Made by a program: the position numbers and the translations under genes. The notes beneath the pieces are model-generated. The model ran no database searches, was not told where the DNA came from, and was given only the letters and a program-made list of their open reading frames with translations. Of a stretch of DNA of 64,000 nucleotides, positions 19,372 through 29,551 are shown piece by piece (positions within the stretch are counted from its first letter, which is position 1; the number at the start of each line of letters is the position of its first letter). Source of the DNA: Streptomyces niveus (GTDB lineage Bacteria; Actinomycetota; Actinomycetes; Streptomycetales; Streptomycetaceae); contig NZ_CP018047.1 in assembly GCF_002009175.1 (NCBI RefSeq), forward strand, positions 6,997,001 through 7,061,000, in the 5' to 3' direction.

Positions 19372-22300
19372 GTGACGAAACGGAGGACGACGCCTGTGTC
19401 AGACAACGTTCAGATACCCGCGGACCTTGGCCGCGACCTCCTCGCCCGCTGGCGTGCCCGCACACCGGACGCCACCTCACCCGTGGACCCCCAGGTCAGC
19501 CCCATCCAGCTCGGACTGCGGCTGTTCGAGGAGATCCACCCCGGCACGGCCGCGAACATCCTGCGCTTCGACGCCGAGGTCGAAGGGCCCGTCGAAACGG
19601 ACCGCCTCGCCGCCGCCCTGCGCACGCTCGCCCGGCGGCACGCCGTGCTGCGCACCACCTTCCCCCAGGGGGACCGCACCGCCTGCGCCGTCACACCCGA
19701 AGCCGACGCCGCACCCGATCTGACCGTCACCGACCTCGGCCACCTCGGCGCCGACGCCGGCCGCGACCGGGCCCGGGCCGCCGCCGACGCCCGCGCCGCC
19801 GAACCCGTGGACCTCGCGACCGGGCCGCTGTGGCGCGTCGCCGTCTGGACCCTCGCCGACGGCACCGCCCGCCTCCAGCTGCTCGCCCACCACATCGTGG
19901 CCGACGGCTGGTCGCTGGGTGTGTTCCTCGCCGAACTCGGCGCCCTGTACGCGGATTCGCCCCTCGGCCCGGCCACCCCGCTGCCCCCGGTCCCCGCGAC
20001 CCCCGACCCGGCCGCACTCGCCGCCTGGCGCGACCGGCTGGCCGGCGCCCGCCCACTGGCCCTGCCCACCGACCGGCCCCGACCGGGCACCCGCCGGTTC
20101 CGCTCCGACCACGTCGACATCTCCATCGACGCCCAACTGCTGCGCCGCGTCCAGGACTTGGCCGACAGCACCGGCATGACCGCCTTCATGGTGATGCTGG
20201 CCGCATTCCACCTCACCCTCGCGCGCACCGCGGGCCACGCCGACATCACTGTCGGATCGCCCATCGCGACCCGCGAGCGCCACCGCGCCCCGGGTGCCGT
20301 CGGCCCGCTGGCGACGATGCTCGCGCTGCGCACCGACACCACCACCGCCCGGACCGCGCGTGACGTACTGCACGCCGTCCGGGACACCTGCCTGGACGCG
20401 TACGGCGGCGCCCACGTGCCCTTCGAGACGGTGGCGGAACAGGTCGGGCAGCGCGGAACCTCCCTGTTCGACGTGCTGTTCGTGCTCCAGCCGCAACTGC
20501 CCGTCGTCCACCTGGGCGACCTGCCGGTCCGCCCGATGGTGATGGCGCCCACCACCATCCGCAACGACTGCGAGCTGTACCTGTGGCAGGGCGAGGACGG
20601 CATCACCGGCTTCCTCGGGTACGACACCGACCTCTTCACCGCCGACACCGCGGCGCTCCTCGCCGGCCGCTTCCACACCGCCCTCACCGCGCTTGTCGAC
20701 GCTCCTGAGCGGGAGTTGGCAGAGTTGGATGTGCGGTCGGCGGGGGAGCTGGAGCGGGTTGACGCGCTGTCGGTGGGTGCGCCGGTGTCGGGTGCGATGG
20801 GTGGTCGGGTGGAGGAGCTGGTCGAGGGGGTGGTCGATCGGTTGAGTGGCGAGGGTGTGGCGGTTGTCGGTGTGGGTGGGGCGCTTACGTACGGGGAGTT
20901 GGAGGAGCGGTCGAACCGGTTGGCGTGGGGTTTGCGGGGGTTGGGGATCGGCCGGGGTGATGTGGTGGGTGTGTTGCTGCCCCGGTCCGTTGACCTGGTG
21001 GTGGCGCTGCTGGGTGTGCTGAAGTCGGGAGCGGGCTATGTGCCGATGGACCCGGGTTATCCGGCTGAGCGTGTGACGTTCATGGTTGAGGATTCCGGTG
21101 TGTCGTTGGTGCTCGATTCGGCCGGTGATTTCCCTGACGGGGGCCGGGTGGACCGTGTTCCGGCGGTGGGAGATCCGGGTGATGTGGCGTATGTGATCTA
21201 TACGTCGGGCTCGACGGGTGTTCCGAAGGGTGTGGTGATCGAGCACCGGCAGGTGGTGTCGATGCTGGCCTGGGCGGGCCGGGTGTTCTCGGGTGAGGTT
21301 CTGGCGGGGACGCTGGCGGCGACGTCGGTTTCTTTTGATCTTTCGGTGTTCGAGATTTTCGCTCCGTTGTCGGTGGGCGGGACGGTGTATGTCGTTCCGG
21401 ACAGTGCGCTGGATCTGATTGCGAATCCGGACCGGTACACCGATGTGACGTTGGTGAATACGGTTCCGTCGGTGGCGCGGGAGTTGCTGGCCGCGGGTGC
21501 GGTTCCGCCGCGTGCGCGGACGGTGAATCTGGCGGGTGAGCCCCTGGCGCCGGCGCTGGTACGGGAGTTGTACGCCCACCCGGTGATCGGTGAGGTCAAC
21601 AACCTCTACGGGCCGAGTGAGGACACGACGTACTCGACCCATGCCGTGACGGTCGCGGGTGATGTGCGGACGGCGATCGGTGTTCCGGTCGACGGGACGA
21701 CGGCTCATGTTCTGGACGAAAGCCTGCGGCCGGTGGTGCTGGGCGCGGTCGGCGAGCTGTATCTGTCGGGTGCCGGCGTGACGCGTGGCTACCATGCGCG
21801 TCCGGGTCTGACGGCGGAGCGGTATCTGCCTGACCCGTTCTCGCATCAGGGCGACCGGATGTATCGCACCGGGGATTTGGTGCGGTGGCGCCCGGACGGC
21901 CAGTTGGATTATCTGGGCCGGGCGGACGGTCAGGTGAAGGTACGTGGTCACCGGGTCGAGCTGGGCGAGGTGGAGGAAGTCCTCCGCCGCCACGATGAAT
22001 TGAACGAAGCCGTTGTCGTAGCCCGCGAGGACGTATCCGGATCGCTGCGTTTGGTTGCGTATGTCGTACCGAATAAGCCGGGCGGTGCGGTTCCCGCCGA
22101 GTTGACCTCCCACGTCCGTACCTGGCTGCCGGATTTCATGGTTCCTTCGGTATTCGTCGCTCTGGAGGAGTTCCCCCTTCTCCCCAACGGGAAGATCGAC
22201 CGCAACGCGCTTCCCGATCCGGATCCGGGTGCCGGTCACACTGCTTATCGGGCTCCGGAGGGGCCGGCCGAGGAGTTGGTGGCCCGTATCTGGGGTGAAC

Positions 22301-25300
22301 TGCTCGACGTGGGCGAAGTGGGCGCGGACGACGACTTCTTCGCGCTCGGTGGCCACTCCCTCCTCGCCACCCGTCTCACCCACCGGCTCGGTGCCGCCCT
22401 CGGTACACACGTCCCACTGCACCTCGTCTTCGAGCACCCCACGCTCACCGAACTCACCGCCCACCTGCCCCGCTCGGGCGAAGGCCACCAGCCCATCCCG
22501 GTCTCGCCGCGCACCCCGAACTCCGACGGCACCGTCACTCTCCCCGCCACCTCCGGCCAGAAGCGCCTGTGGTTGCTGTGCGCGCTGGACCCGCAGGCCA
22601 ATCTGGCCTACACCCTCAACGGCGGGGCGCGGCTGGCCGGCGACCTCGACGCCCCTGCTCTGGCGCGGGCCATCGAGGAGGTCGCCCGCCGCCACGAGGT
22701 GCTGCGGACCACACTGCGCGAAGAGAACGGCGAGATCGTCCAGGTCGTCCATCCGGTCTGGCACGGGGATCCGCTGCCGTCGACCGCGCCTGACGCCGCC
22801 CCCGCGGACGACGAGGCCGAACTGCTGGAGCACTGGCGTCAGTCCACGGTGGACCTCGCCGACGGCCCCCTGTTCCGCGCCCGGATCGTCCGCCGGACCG
22901 AGGACGCCCACCTGCTCCTGCTGTCCCTGCACCACACCATCGCCGACGGCTGGACGCTCACCCTCCTCCTCGACGAAATCGCCCGCACCTACACCGCACT
23001 TGTCGAAGACAGCCCTCTCGCCGCGGCTCCCGCTCTCCAGTACGGCGACTTCGCCCACGCGCAGGCCGCCGAAGCCGTGCCCGAGGACGACGCAGGGCTC
23101 GTCCACTGGCGCGAGCGGCTCGCGGGAGCGCACGCCGTGGACCTCCCGACCGACCATCCGCGCCCGGCCCGCCGTACTCACAACGGCGCGGCGATTCCTG
23201 TGGAGTTGAGCGCCGAAGTGGTCGGGCGGCTCGCGCGGAGCACCGGGACCACCCCGTTCGCCGTTGTCGCCACCGCGGTCACCGTCGTCCTGGGCGCCCT
23301 GTCGGGCAGCGACGACGTGACCATCGGCATCCCGACCAGCGGCCGTACGCACCCCGACACCGCGGAAATTCTGGGCTTCTTCACCAACACACTGCCTCTG
23401 CGGCGGACCTTGGACCCGCAAGCCACCCTCGCGGCGACCTTGAGCGCCACCCACCACGCCCTGGTGGAAGCGCACCAGCACGCCGAGACACCGTTCGAGG
23501 AGATCGTCCGCCACGCGGCGCCCGCCTCCGACGGCCAGGCGCGCAGCCCGCTGTTCCAGACGATGCTCGCCCTCAACGAAACCCCGTCGCGGAACCTGCA
23601 TCTGCCCGGCCTGACCGTCACCCGTCTCGACATCCCGCCGGCGGGTACCCAGTTCGAGTTCTCGCTCCATCTGGAGCAGGGCGAGGACGCCGTCACCGGC
23701 TACCTCACCTACAACACCGACCTCTACGCGGACAGCACCGCGAGCCTCGTCCCCGAGCGCCTTGCAACGGTCGTTTCCGCTCTGGCGGAGCGTCCGGACT
23801 CCCTGCTGGCGGAGTTGGATGTGCGGTCGGCGGGGGAGCGCGAGCGTGCGGGTGCGCTGTCGGTGGGTGCGGCGGTGTCCGGTGTGGTGAGTGGCCGGGT
23901 GGAGGGAGTCTTTGAGTCGGTAGTTGATGGGTTGAGTGGTGCGGGTGTGGCGGTTGTCGGTGTGGGTGGGGCGTTGTCGTATAGGGAGTTGGAGGAGCGG
24001 TCGAACCGGTTGGCCTGGGGTTTGCGGGGGTTGGGCATCGGCCGGGGTGATGTGGTGGGTGTGCTGCTGCCCCGGTCGGTTGATCTCGTGGTGGCAATGT
24101 TGGGTGTGCTGAAGTCGGGTGCGGGCTATGTGCCTATGGACCCGGGATATCCCGCCGAGCGCGTGGAGTTCATGGTCGAGGACTCCGGCGTGTCGTTGGT
24201 GCTCGATTCGGCCGGGGACTTCCCTGACGGTGGCCGGGTTGACCGTGTTCCGGCGGCAGAGGGTCCGGATGACGTGGCGTATGTGATCTATACGTCGGGC
24301 TCGACTGGCGTTCCGAAGGGTGTGGTGATCGAGCATCGCCAGGTGGTGTCGATGCTGGCCTGGGCCGGCCGGGTCTTCTCCGACGACGTGCTGGCGGGCA
24401 CACTGGCCGCGACATCCGTCTCCTTCGACCTTTCGGTGTTCGAGATTTTCACCCCACTCTCCGTCGGCGGCACGGTGTATGTCGCTCCGGACAGTGCGCT
24501 TGATCTGATTGCTAATCCGGAGCGGTACACCGATGTGACGTTGGTGAACACCGTTCCCTCCGTGGCTCGGGAGTTGCTGGCGGCGGGTGCGGTTCCGCCG
24601 CGTGCGCGGACGGTGAATCTGGCGGGTGAGCCCCTGGCACCGGCGCTGGTACGGGAGTTGTACGCGCACCCGGTGATCAACACGGTCAACAACCTGTACG
24701 GGCCGAGTGAGGACACCACCTACTCGACCCACGCAGTGACCGTCGCGGGTGATGTGCGCACGGCGATCGGTGTTCCGGTCGACGGGACGACGGCTCATGT
24801 TCTGGACGAGGGCCTGCGGCCGGTGGTCCTGGGCGCAGTCGGTGAGCTGTATCTGTCAGGTGCCGGCGTGACGCGCGGCTATCACGCCCGCCCCGCTCTC
24901 ACTGCCGAGCGTTATCTCCCCGACCCGTTCTCGACCGTGGGCGGTCGGATGTATCGCACGGGAGACCTGGTGCGGTGGCGCCCCGACGGCCAGTTGGACT
25001 ATCTGGGCCGGGCGGACGGTCAGGTGAAGGTACGTGGTCACCGGGTCGAACTCGGCGAGGTCGAGGAAGTCCTGCGCCGTCACGGCCAGTTGGACGAGGC
25101 CGTGGTTGTCGCCCGCGAGGACACGAGCGGATCTCTCCGACTGGTTGCCTATGTCGTCCCGGACAAGCCCGGTGACGTCATTCCGGCCGAGCTGACGTCA
25201 CACGTCCGTACCTGGCTGCCGGACTTCATGGTCCCGTCCGTCTTCGTCGGCCTGGAGGAGTTCCCCCTTCTCCCCAACGGAAAGATCGACCGCAACGCAC

Positions 25301-28300
25301 TGCCCGACCCGGATCCAAGCAGTGGCCACACCGCCTACCGCGCCCCCACCGGACCCGCCGAGGAGTTGGTGGCCCGTATCTGGGGTGAACTGCTCGACGT
25401 CAGCGACATCGGCGCGGACGACGACTTCTTCGCGCTGGGCGGCCACTCCCTCCTCGCCACCCGTCTGACTCACCGGCTCGGTGCCGCCCTCGGCACACAC
25501 ATCCCGCTCCACCTCGTCTTCGAGCACCCCACACTCAGCGAACTCGCCACCCACCTGCCCGCCGACAAGGAGCAGCAGCCCGTACCGGCGATCGGCTCGC
25601 TCGACCGGGTCCCGGAACCCGACGGATCTCTCGTCCTGCCGGCGTCGCTCGGCCAGGAGCGGCTCTGGGTGCTGTGCGCGCTGGACCCGCAGGCCAACCT
25701 CGCGTACCACATCAGGGGCGCCGTCCACATCGGCGGAACCCTGGACGAGCACGCGCTGACCACCGCCCTGCGTCACCTCGCGCTCCGCCACGAGGTCCTG
25801 CGTACCTCACTGCGCCAGATCGACGGCGAGGTCCGCCAGATCGTGAGCGCCGACCCCGAGGTGCCGCTGACCCGGATCACCACCACCGACTGGGAGGCGG
25901 TGATCGACGCGGAGACCGAGAGGGCCTTCGACCTCACCACCGGCCCCCTCTGGCATGTGACGCTCGTCCGCACCGGCCCCGAGCACCATGTCCTCGTCAT
26001 CAGCCTGCACCACGCGATCTCCGACGGCTGGTCCCTGGATCTCGCCTTCCGGGAAGTCGCCGAGAGCTACGGCACGCTCCTGGGTGCCCCGGACACCGGA
26101 CCGCTCGCGCCCGCGACCGTCCAGTACGCCGAAGTGGCCACCTGGCAGCGCGATACGGCGTCGAAGGACGTCGAGTTCTGGCGGGCCCATCTGGCAGGCG
26201 CCCCGTCGGCCGGCCTGCCCACCGACCGGCCGCGCCCCCCGCAGCAGACCTACCGGGGCGACGCCGTACCCCTGAACCTTCCGCAGGAAGCACTCGGCGC
26301 CGCGGCCCGAGCGGCGGGAACCACCTCGTTCACCGTCCTCGCGACTGCCCTGGCCGTCGTCCTGGCCAAGCTCACCGACCGGTACGACGTGACCATCGGC
26401 ATCCCCGTCGCCGGCCGCGACCACCCGGACACGGCGGAGGTCGTCGGCTATCTCGTCGACACCCTCCCGCTCCGCCTACGCCCCGACCCCGACGGCACAC
26501 TCACCGAGGCCCTGCGGGCGACGCGCGAACTCGTGGACGACATCCGCGCCCACCCGCAGCTCCCACTGGAGGAACTGATCCGGGAGCTGCGCCCGCACCG
26601 CGACCGCAGCCCGCTGTTCCAGGTGCTTCTCGCGGTCAACGGCACTCCGCCCCGGTACGAGCTGGCCGGCCTGGATGTGAGCCAGGCTCCCGTTCCGTTC
26701 CGCACCACCCCCTACGACCTGGTCGTCCAGGCCGAGGAACGTGACGGCCGTGTCACCGGCCATCTCGTCTTCAACACCGACCTGTTCGAGCGGTCCACCG
26801 CCCTGCTCGTCGCGGACCGGCTCGCCACCGTTGTCCACGCGCTCGTCGATGCCCCTGACCGGGAGTTGGCGGCGTTGGATGTGCGGTCGGCGGGGGAGCG
26901 TGAGCGTGCGGGTGCGCTGTCGGTGGGTGCGGCGGTGTCGGATATGGCGGGCAGCCGGGTCGAGCAGCTGGTGGAGTCGGTAGTTGACCGGTTGAGCGGT
27001 GAGGGTGTGGCGGTTGTCGGTGTGGGTGGGGCGCTTACGTACAAGGAGTTGGAGGAGCGGTCGAACCGCTTGGCCTGGGGTTTGCGGGAGTTGGGCATCG
27101 GCCGGGGCGATGTGGTGGGCGTGCTGCTGCCCAGGTCGGTGGACCTCGTCGTCGCGTTGCTGGGTGTGCTGAAGTCGGGTGCGGGCTATGTGCCTATGGA
27201 CCCGGGATATCCCGCCGAGCGCGTGGAGTTCATGGTCGAGGACTCCGGCGTGTCGTTGGTGCTCGATTCCGTCGACGGCTTTCCCGACGGTGGCCGGGTG
27301 GACCGGGCTCCGGCGGCAGAGGGTCCGGATGATGTCGCGTATGTGATCTATACGTCGGGCTCGACGGGGCGTCCCAAGGGTGTGGTGATCGAGCATCGCC
27401 AGGTGGTGTCGATGCTGGCCTGGGCCGGCCGGGTCTTCTCCGACGACGTGCTGGCGGGCACACTGGCGGCGACGTCCGTCTCCTTCGACCTTTCGGTGTT
27501 CGAGATTTTCGCCCCACTCTCCGTGGGCGGCACGGTGTATCTCGTACCCGACAGTGCGCTGGACCTCATCGCCCATCCGGACCGCTACACCGACGTGACG
27601 TTGGTGAACACCGTTCCCTCCGTGGCGCGGGAATTGCTCGCGGCGAACGCCGTCCCCCCACGGGCGCGGACGGTGAATCTGGCGGGTGAGCCCCTGGCAC
27701 CGGCACTGGTGCGGGAGTTGTACGCGCACCCGGTGATCGGTGAGGTCAACAACCTCTACGGACCGAGTGAGGACACCACCTACTCGACCCACGCGGTGAC
27801 CGTCGCGGGTGATGTGCGCACGGCGATCGGTGTTCCGGTCGACGGAACAACCGCGCACGTTCTCGACGGGAATCTGCGGCCCGTCGTCCTCGGCGTGGTC
27901 GGCGAGCTGTATCTCTCCGGCGCCGGCGTGACACGCGGCTATCACGCCCGCCCCGCCCTGACCGCCGAGCGTTATCTCCCCGACCCGTTCTCGACCGTGT
28001 GCGGTCGGATGTATCGCACCGGAGACCTGGTGCGGTGGCGCCCGGACGGCCAGTTGGACTACCTCGGCCGGGCAGACGGTCAGGTGAAGGTACGCGGCCA
28101 CCGGGTCGAACTCGGCGAGGTGGAGGAAGTCCTGCGCCGTCACGGCCAGTTGGACGAAGCGGTGGTTGTCGCCCGCGAGGACACGAGCGGATCCCTCCGA
28201 CTGGTTGCCTATGTCGTCCCGGACAAGCCCGGTGACGTCATTCCCGCCGAACTGACCTCCCATGTCCGCACCTGGCTGCCGGACTTCATGGTCCCCTCCG

Positions 28301-28695
28301 TCTTCGTCGGCCTGGACGAGTTCCCCCTCCTCCCCAACGGAAAGATCGACCGCAACGCCCTCCCAGACCCTGATCCAACCAGCGGCCACATCGCCTACCG
28401 CGCCCCCACCGGACCCGCCGAGGAACTCGTCGCCGAGATATGGCGCGAGGTCCTGGATGTCACCGAAGTCGGCGCCGACGACGACTTCTTCGCGCTCGGC
28501 GGCCACTCCCTGCTCGCCACCCGCGTCATCAGCCGGCTCGCGGCGCGCACCGGCACCGACGTACCGCTCAATCTCATCTTCGATCACCCCGTACTCGCCG
28601 AACTCGCCGGGCAGTTGCCCGATCCGGCGTCCTGGGCGGCCCCCGTCGAGATCCGGCGCATCCGGCGGGTCCGCGGACGGTCCGCCGCGGGGTGA
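19372..28695 (+). CDS. Three-module NRPS (C-A-T)x3, probable lipo-alanyl leader synthetase
   Basis: 3107 aa. The order is C (HHIVADGW, His at about 173), A (P-loop near 610), T (Ser996); C (HHTIADGW, 1187), A (near 1640), T (Ser2026); C (HHAISDGW, 2213), A (near 2660), T (Ser3046). There is no E, MT or TE domain. The first C domain follows a FAAL-ACP and is likely a lipo-initiation domain. All three A domains give the same specificity residues, D-L-F-N-N-A-L-T-Y, which I recall as an alanine code. Inference: it makes acyl-Ala-Ala-Ala and passes it in trans to the C-A*-T or C-A-T-R proteins. Two GTG starts (19372, and 19396 with GGAGGA 8 nt before) are both usable. The A regions use more T and G at wobble positions than the C regions. 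Confidence 0.93.
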   Translation: MTKRRTTPVSDNVQIPADLGRDLLARWRARTPDATSPVDPQVSPIQLGLRLFEEIHPGTAANILRFDAEVEGPVETDRLAAALRTLARRHAVLRTTFPQGDRTACAVTPEADAAPDLTVTDLGHLGADAGRDRARAAADARAAEPVDLATGPLWRVAVWTLADGTARLQLLAHHIVADGWSLGVFLAELGALYADSPLGPATPLPPVPATPDPAALAAWRDRLAGARPLALPTDRPRPGTRRFRSDHVDISIDAQLLRRVQDLADSTGMTAFMVMLAAFHLTLARTAGHADITVGSPIATRERHRAPGAVGPLATMLALRTDTTTARTARDVLHAVRDTCLDAYGGAHVPFETVAEQVGQRGTSLFDVLFVLQPQLPVVHLGDLPVRPMVMAPTTIRNDCELYLWQGEDGITGFLGYDTDLFTADTAALLAGRFHTALTALVDAPERELAELDVRSAGELERVDALSVGAPVSGAMGGRVEELVEGVVDRLSGEGVAVVGVGGALTYGELEERSNRLAWGLRGLGIGRGDVVGVLLPRSVDLVVALLGVLKSGAGYVPMDPGYPAERVTFMVEDSGVSLVLDSAGDFPDGGRVDRVPAVGDPGDVAYVIYTSGSTGVPKGVVIEHRQVVSMLAWAGRVFSGEVLAGTLAATSVSFDLSVFEIFAPLSVGGTVYVVPDSALDLIANPDRYTDVTLVNTVPSVARELLAAGAVPPRARTVNLAGEPLAPALVRELYAHPVIGEVNNLYGPSEDTTYSTHAVTVAGDVRTAIGVPVDGTTAHVLDESLRPVVLGAVGELYLSGAGVTRGYHARPGLTAERYLPDPFSHQGDRMYRTGDLVRWRPDGQLDYLGRADGQVKVRGHRVELGEVEEVLRRHDELNEAVVVAREDVSGSLRLVAYVVPNKPGGAVPAELTSHVRTWLPDFMVPSVFVALEEFPLLPNGKIDRNALPDPDPGAGHTAYRAPEGPAEELVARIWGELLDVGEVGADDDFFALGGHSLLATRLTHRLGAALGTHVPLHLVFEHPTLTELTAHLPRSGEGHQPIPVSPRTPNSDGTVTLPATSGQKRLWLLCALDPQANLAYTLNGGARLAGDLDAPALARAIEEVARRHEVLRTTLREENGEIVQVVHPVWHGDPLPSTAPDAAPADDEAELLEHWRQSTVDLADGPLFRARIVRRTEDAHLLLLSLHHTIADGWTLTLLLDEIARTYTALVEDSPLAAAPALQYGDFAHAQAAEAVPEDDAGLVHWRERLAGAHAVDLPTDHPRPARRTHNGAAIPVELSAEVVGRLARSTGTTPFAVVATAVTVVLGALSGSDDVTIGIPTSGRTHPDTAEILGFFTNTLPLRRTLDPQATLAATLSATHHALVEAHQHAETPFEEIVRHAAPASDGQARSPLFQTMLALNETPSRNLHLPGLTVTRLDIPPAGTQFEFSLHLEQGEDAVTGYLTYNTDLYADSTASLVPERLATVVSALAERPDSLLAELDVRSAGERERAGALSVGAAVSGVVSGRVEGVFESVVDGLSGAGVAVVGVGGALSYRELEERSNRLAWGLRGLGIGRGDVVGVLLPRSVDLVVAMLGVLKSGAGYVPMDPGYPAERVEFMVEDSGVSLVLDSAGDFPDGGRVDRVPAAEGPDDVAYVIYTSGSTGVPKGVVIEHRQVVSMLAWAGRVFSDDVLAGTLAATSVSFDLSVFEIFTPLSVGGTVYVAPDSALDLIANPERYTDVTLVNTVPSVARELLAAGAVPPRARTVNLAGEPLAPALVRELYAHPVINTVNNLYGPSEDTTYSTHAVTVAGDVRTAIGVPVDGTTAHVLDEGLRPVVLGAVGELYLSGAGVTRGYHARPALTAERYLPDPFSTVGGRMYRTGDLVRWRPDGQLDYLGRADGQVKVRGHRVELGEVEEVLRRHGQLDEAVVVAREDTSGSLRLVAYVVPDKPGDVIPAELTSHVRTWLPDFMVPSVFVGLEEFPLLPNGKIDRNALPDPDPSSGHTAYRAPTGPAEELVARIWGELLDVSDIGADDDFFALGGHSLLATRLTHRLGAALGTHIPLHLVFEHPTLSELATHLPADKEQQPVPAIGSLDRVPEPDGSLVLPASLGQERLWVLCALDPQANLAYHIRGAVHIGGTLDEHALTTALRHLALRHEVLRTSLRQIDGEVRQIVSADPEVPLTRITTTDWEAVIDAETERAFDLTTGPLWHVTLVRTGPEHHVLVISLHHAISDGWSLDLAFREVAESYGTLLGAPDTGPLAPATVQYAEVATWQRDTASKDVEFWRAHLAGAPSAGLPTDRPRPPQQTYRGDAVPLNLPQEALGAAARAAGTTSFTVLATALAVVLAKLTDRYDVTIGIPVAGRDHPDTAEVVGYLVDTLPLRLRPDPDGTLTEALRATRELVDDIRAHPQLPLEELIRELRPHRDRSPLFQVLLAVNGTPPRYELAGLDVSQAPVPFRTTPYDLVVQAEERDGRVTGHLVFNTDLFERSTALLVADRLATVVHALVDAPDRELAALDVRSAGERERAGALSVGAAVSDMAGSRVEQLVESVVDRLSGEGVAVVGVGGALTYKELEERSNRLAWGLRELGIGRGDVVGVLLPRSVDLVVALLGVLKSGAGYVPMDPGYPAERVEFMVEDSGVSLVLDSVDGFPDGGRVDRAPAAEGPDDVAYVIYTSGSTGRPKGVVIEHRQVVSMLAWAGRVFSDDVLAGTLAATSVSFDLSVFEIFAPLSVGGTVYLVPDSALDLIAHPDRYTDVTLVNTVPSVARELLAANAVPPRARTVNLAGEPLAPALVRELYAHPVIGEVNNLYGPSEDTTYSTHAVTVAGDVRTAIGVPVDGTTAHVLDGNLRPVVLGVVGELYLSGAGVTRGYHARPALTAERYLPDPFSTVCGRMYRTGDLVRWRPDGQLDYLGRADGQVKVRGHRVELGEVEEVLRRHGQLDEAVVVAREDTSGSLRLVAYVVPDKPGDVIPAELTSHVRTWLPDFMVPSVFVGLDEFPLLPNGKIDRNALPDPDPTSGHIAYRAPTGPAEELVAEIWREVLDVTEVGADDDFFALGGHSLLATRVISRLAARTGTDVPLNLIFDHPVLAELAGQLPDPASWAAPVEIRRIRRVRGRSAAG
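20710..22240 (+). repeat. A-domain repeat unit 1 in the three-module NRPS
   Basis: First of three long, direct, in-frame repeats that encode the A domains. This copy keeps the most T-rich and TTG/GTG-rich wobble pattern throughout and differs from units 2 and 3 in its distal part (for example GHQGDRM in place of TVGGRM after DPFS). Boundaries are approximate. Confidence 0.75.
23800..25300 (+). repeat. A-domain repeat unit 2 in the three-module NRPS
   Basis: Second copy, offset 3090 nt from unit 1. It shares an exact block of 109 nt with unit 3 (24101-24209 equals 27161-27269). Further blocks, such as the one around 24361, match unit 3 and not unit 1, which indicates recent conversion between units 2 and 3. 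Confidence 0.75.
26860..28360 (+). repeat. A-domain repeat unit 3 in the three-module NRPS
   Basis: Third copy, offset 3060 nt from unit 2. It is a mosaic: patches with the T-rich wobble pattern of unit 1 alternate with C-rich patches typical of the C domains. The predicted binding-pocket residues are unchanged from units 1 and 2. Confidence 0.75.
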
Positions 28696-28771
28696 CACCC
28701 GGCCCCTTTCCCCTACGTACGCCCTGCTCCCCCTTCCACCGTTCCGCTCCCTACTAGATCAGGAGAAAGCG

Positions 28772-29497
28772 ATGAAGCAGGAAAAGACAACGCTCGAAGC
28801 CCCACCGGCTCCGGTCGCCGAGACCGCTCCCGCGGCGAGGCCGGCCGCACCCGTGCCGGATCTGTCCACCGGCCCCCGGGCCACCGAGCCCGCCATGCTG
28901 GGCTTCGGGGGATTCCTGCTCGGCTCCATCTCGCTCGCCTTCTACCTGAAGGACGTCAGCATCCCGGCCAACTCCCTGGTGGCCTCGCTGCCCATCATGG
29001 TGTTCAGCAGCACCATCATGCTGCTGATGGCCTCGGTCTGGGCGATGCGCCTGGGCGACGGGGTGTTCGCGGCCGTGTACGGCCTGTTCGGGACGTTCTG
29101 GCTGAGCTTCTCCATCCTCAGCCTCGCCCTGAACAACAACTGGATGGGCGAGTTCGAGAACATCGAACAACGCCAGGCCACCGCCAACTTCGTCCTGGTG
29201 TGGTCGATCGTGATCATCCTGCTGACGCTGACGACCCTGCGACTGCCGCGGGTCTTCACGTTCCTCTTCGTGGTCGTCTCCACGACCCTGCTCGTTCTGT
29301 ACGGCTCGATCGAGCAGGCCATCGACCAGACCGTCAACAACCCCCTCAAGCCCGGTGACCCCTGGCTGATCTACGTCGGCATCACGACGATGTTCCTCTT
29401 CATCGTGCTCGGCATGTACATCTTCGCCAGCTTCATGCACCAGGCGACCGGCGCCAAGCGCCTCCCGCTGGGCAAGCCGCTCATCAAGGGCCGCTGA
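28772..29497 (+). CDS. GPR1/FUN34/YaaH-like membrane protein (acetate-transporter family)
   Basis: 241 aa. A 40-residue Ala/Pro-rich N-terminus precedes ATEPAMLGFGGFLLGSIS, which resembles the opening of acetate uptake transporters. Six hydrophobic segments follow, including LIYVGITTMFLFIVLGMY. AGGAGA lies 5-6 nt before the ATG. It sits between the NRPS and the tyrosine hydroxylase genes, 77 nt after one and 54 nt before the other, so it belongs to the same transcription unit. The family moves acetate, succinate or small acids through the membrane. Its role in the pathway is unknown: it could supply or retrieve a small acid, assist export, or confer tolerance. Family placement is moderately sure; function is not. 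Confidence 0.7.
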   Translation: MKQEKTTLEAPPAPVAETAPAARPAAPVPDLSTGPRATEPAMLGFGGFLLGSISLAFYLKDVSIPANSLVASLPIMVFSSTIMLLMASVWAMRLGDGVFAAVYGLFGTFWLSFSILSLALNNNWMGEFENIEQRQATANFVLVWSIVIILLTLTTLRLPRVFTFLFVVVSTTLLVLYGSIEQAIDQTVNNPLKPGDPWLIYVGITTMFLFIVLGMYIFASFMHQATGAKRLPLGKPLIKGR

Positions 29498-29551
29498 ACC
29501 CGGACGACGCACGGACTCCCCCCGACCCAACGCGTATGAACAGGAGGCACG

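Noticed and set aside
19477..24798. A 1773-codon open frame on the minus strand opposite the three-module NRPS, and another of 740 codons at 26476-28698
   Set aside because: They are antisense to clear C, A and T domains, show no family motifs and have the codon pattern expected of a GC-rich shadow.
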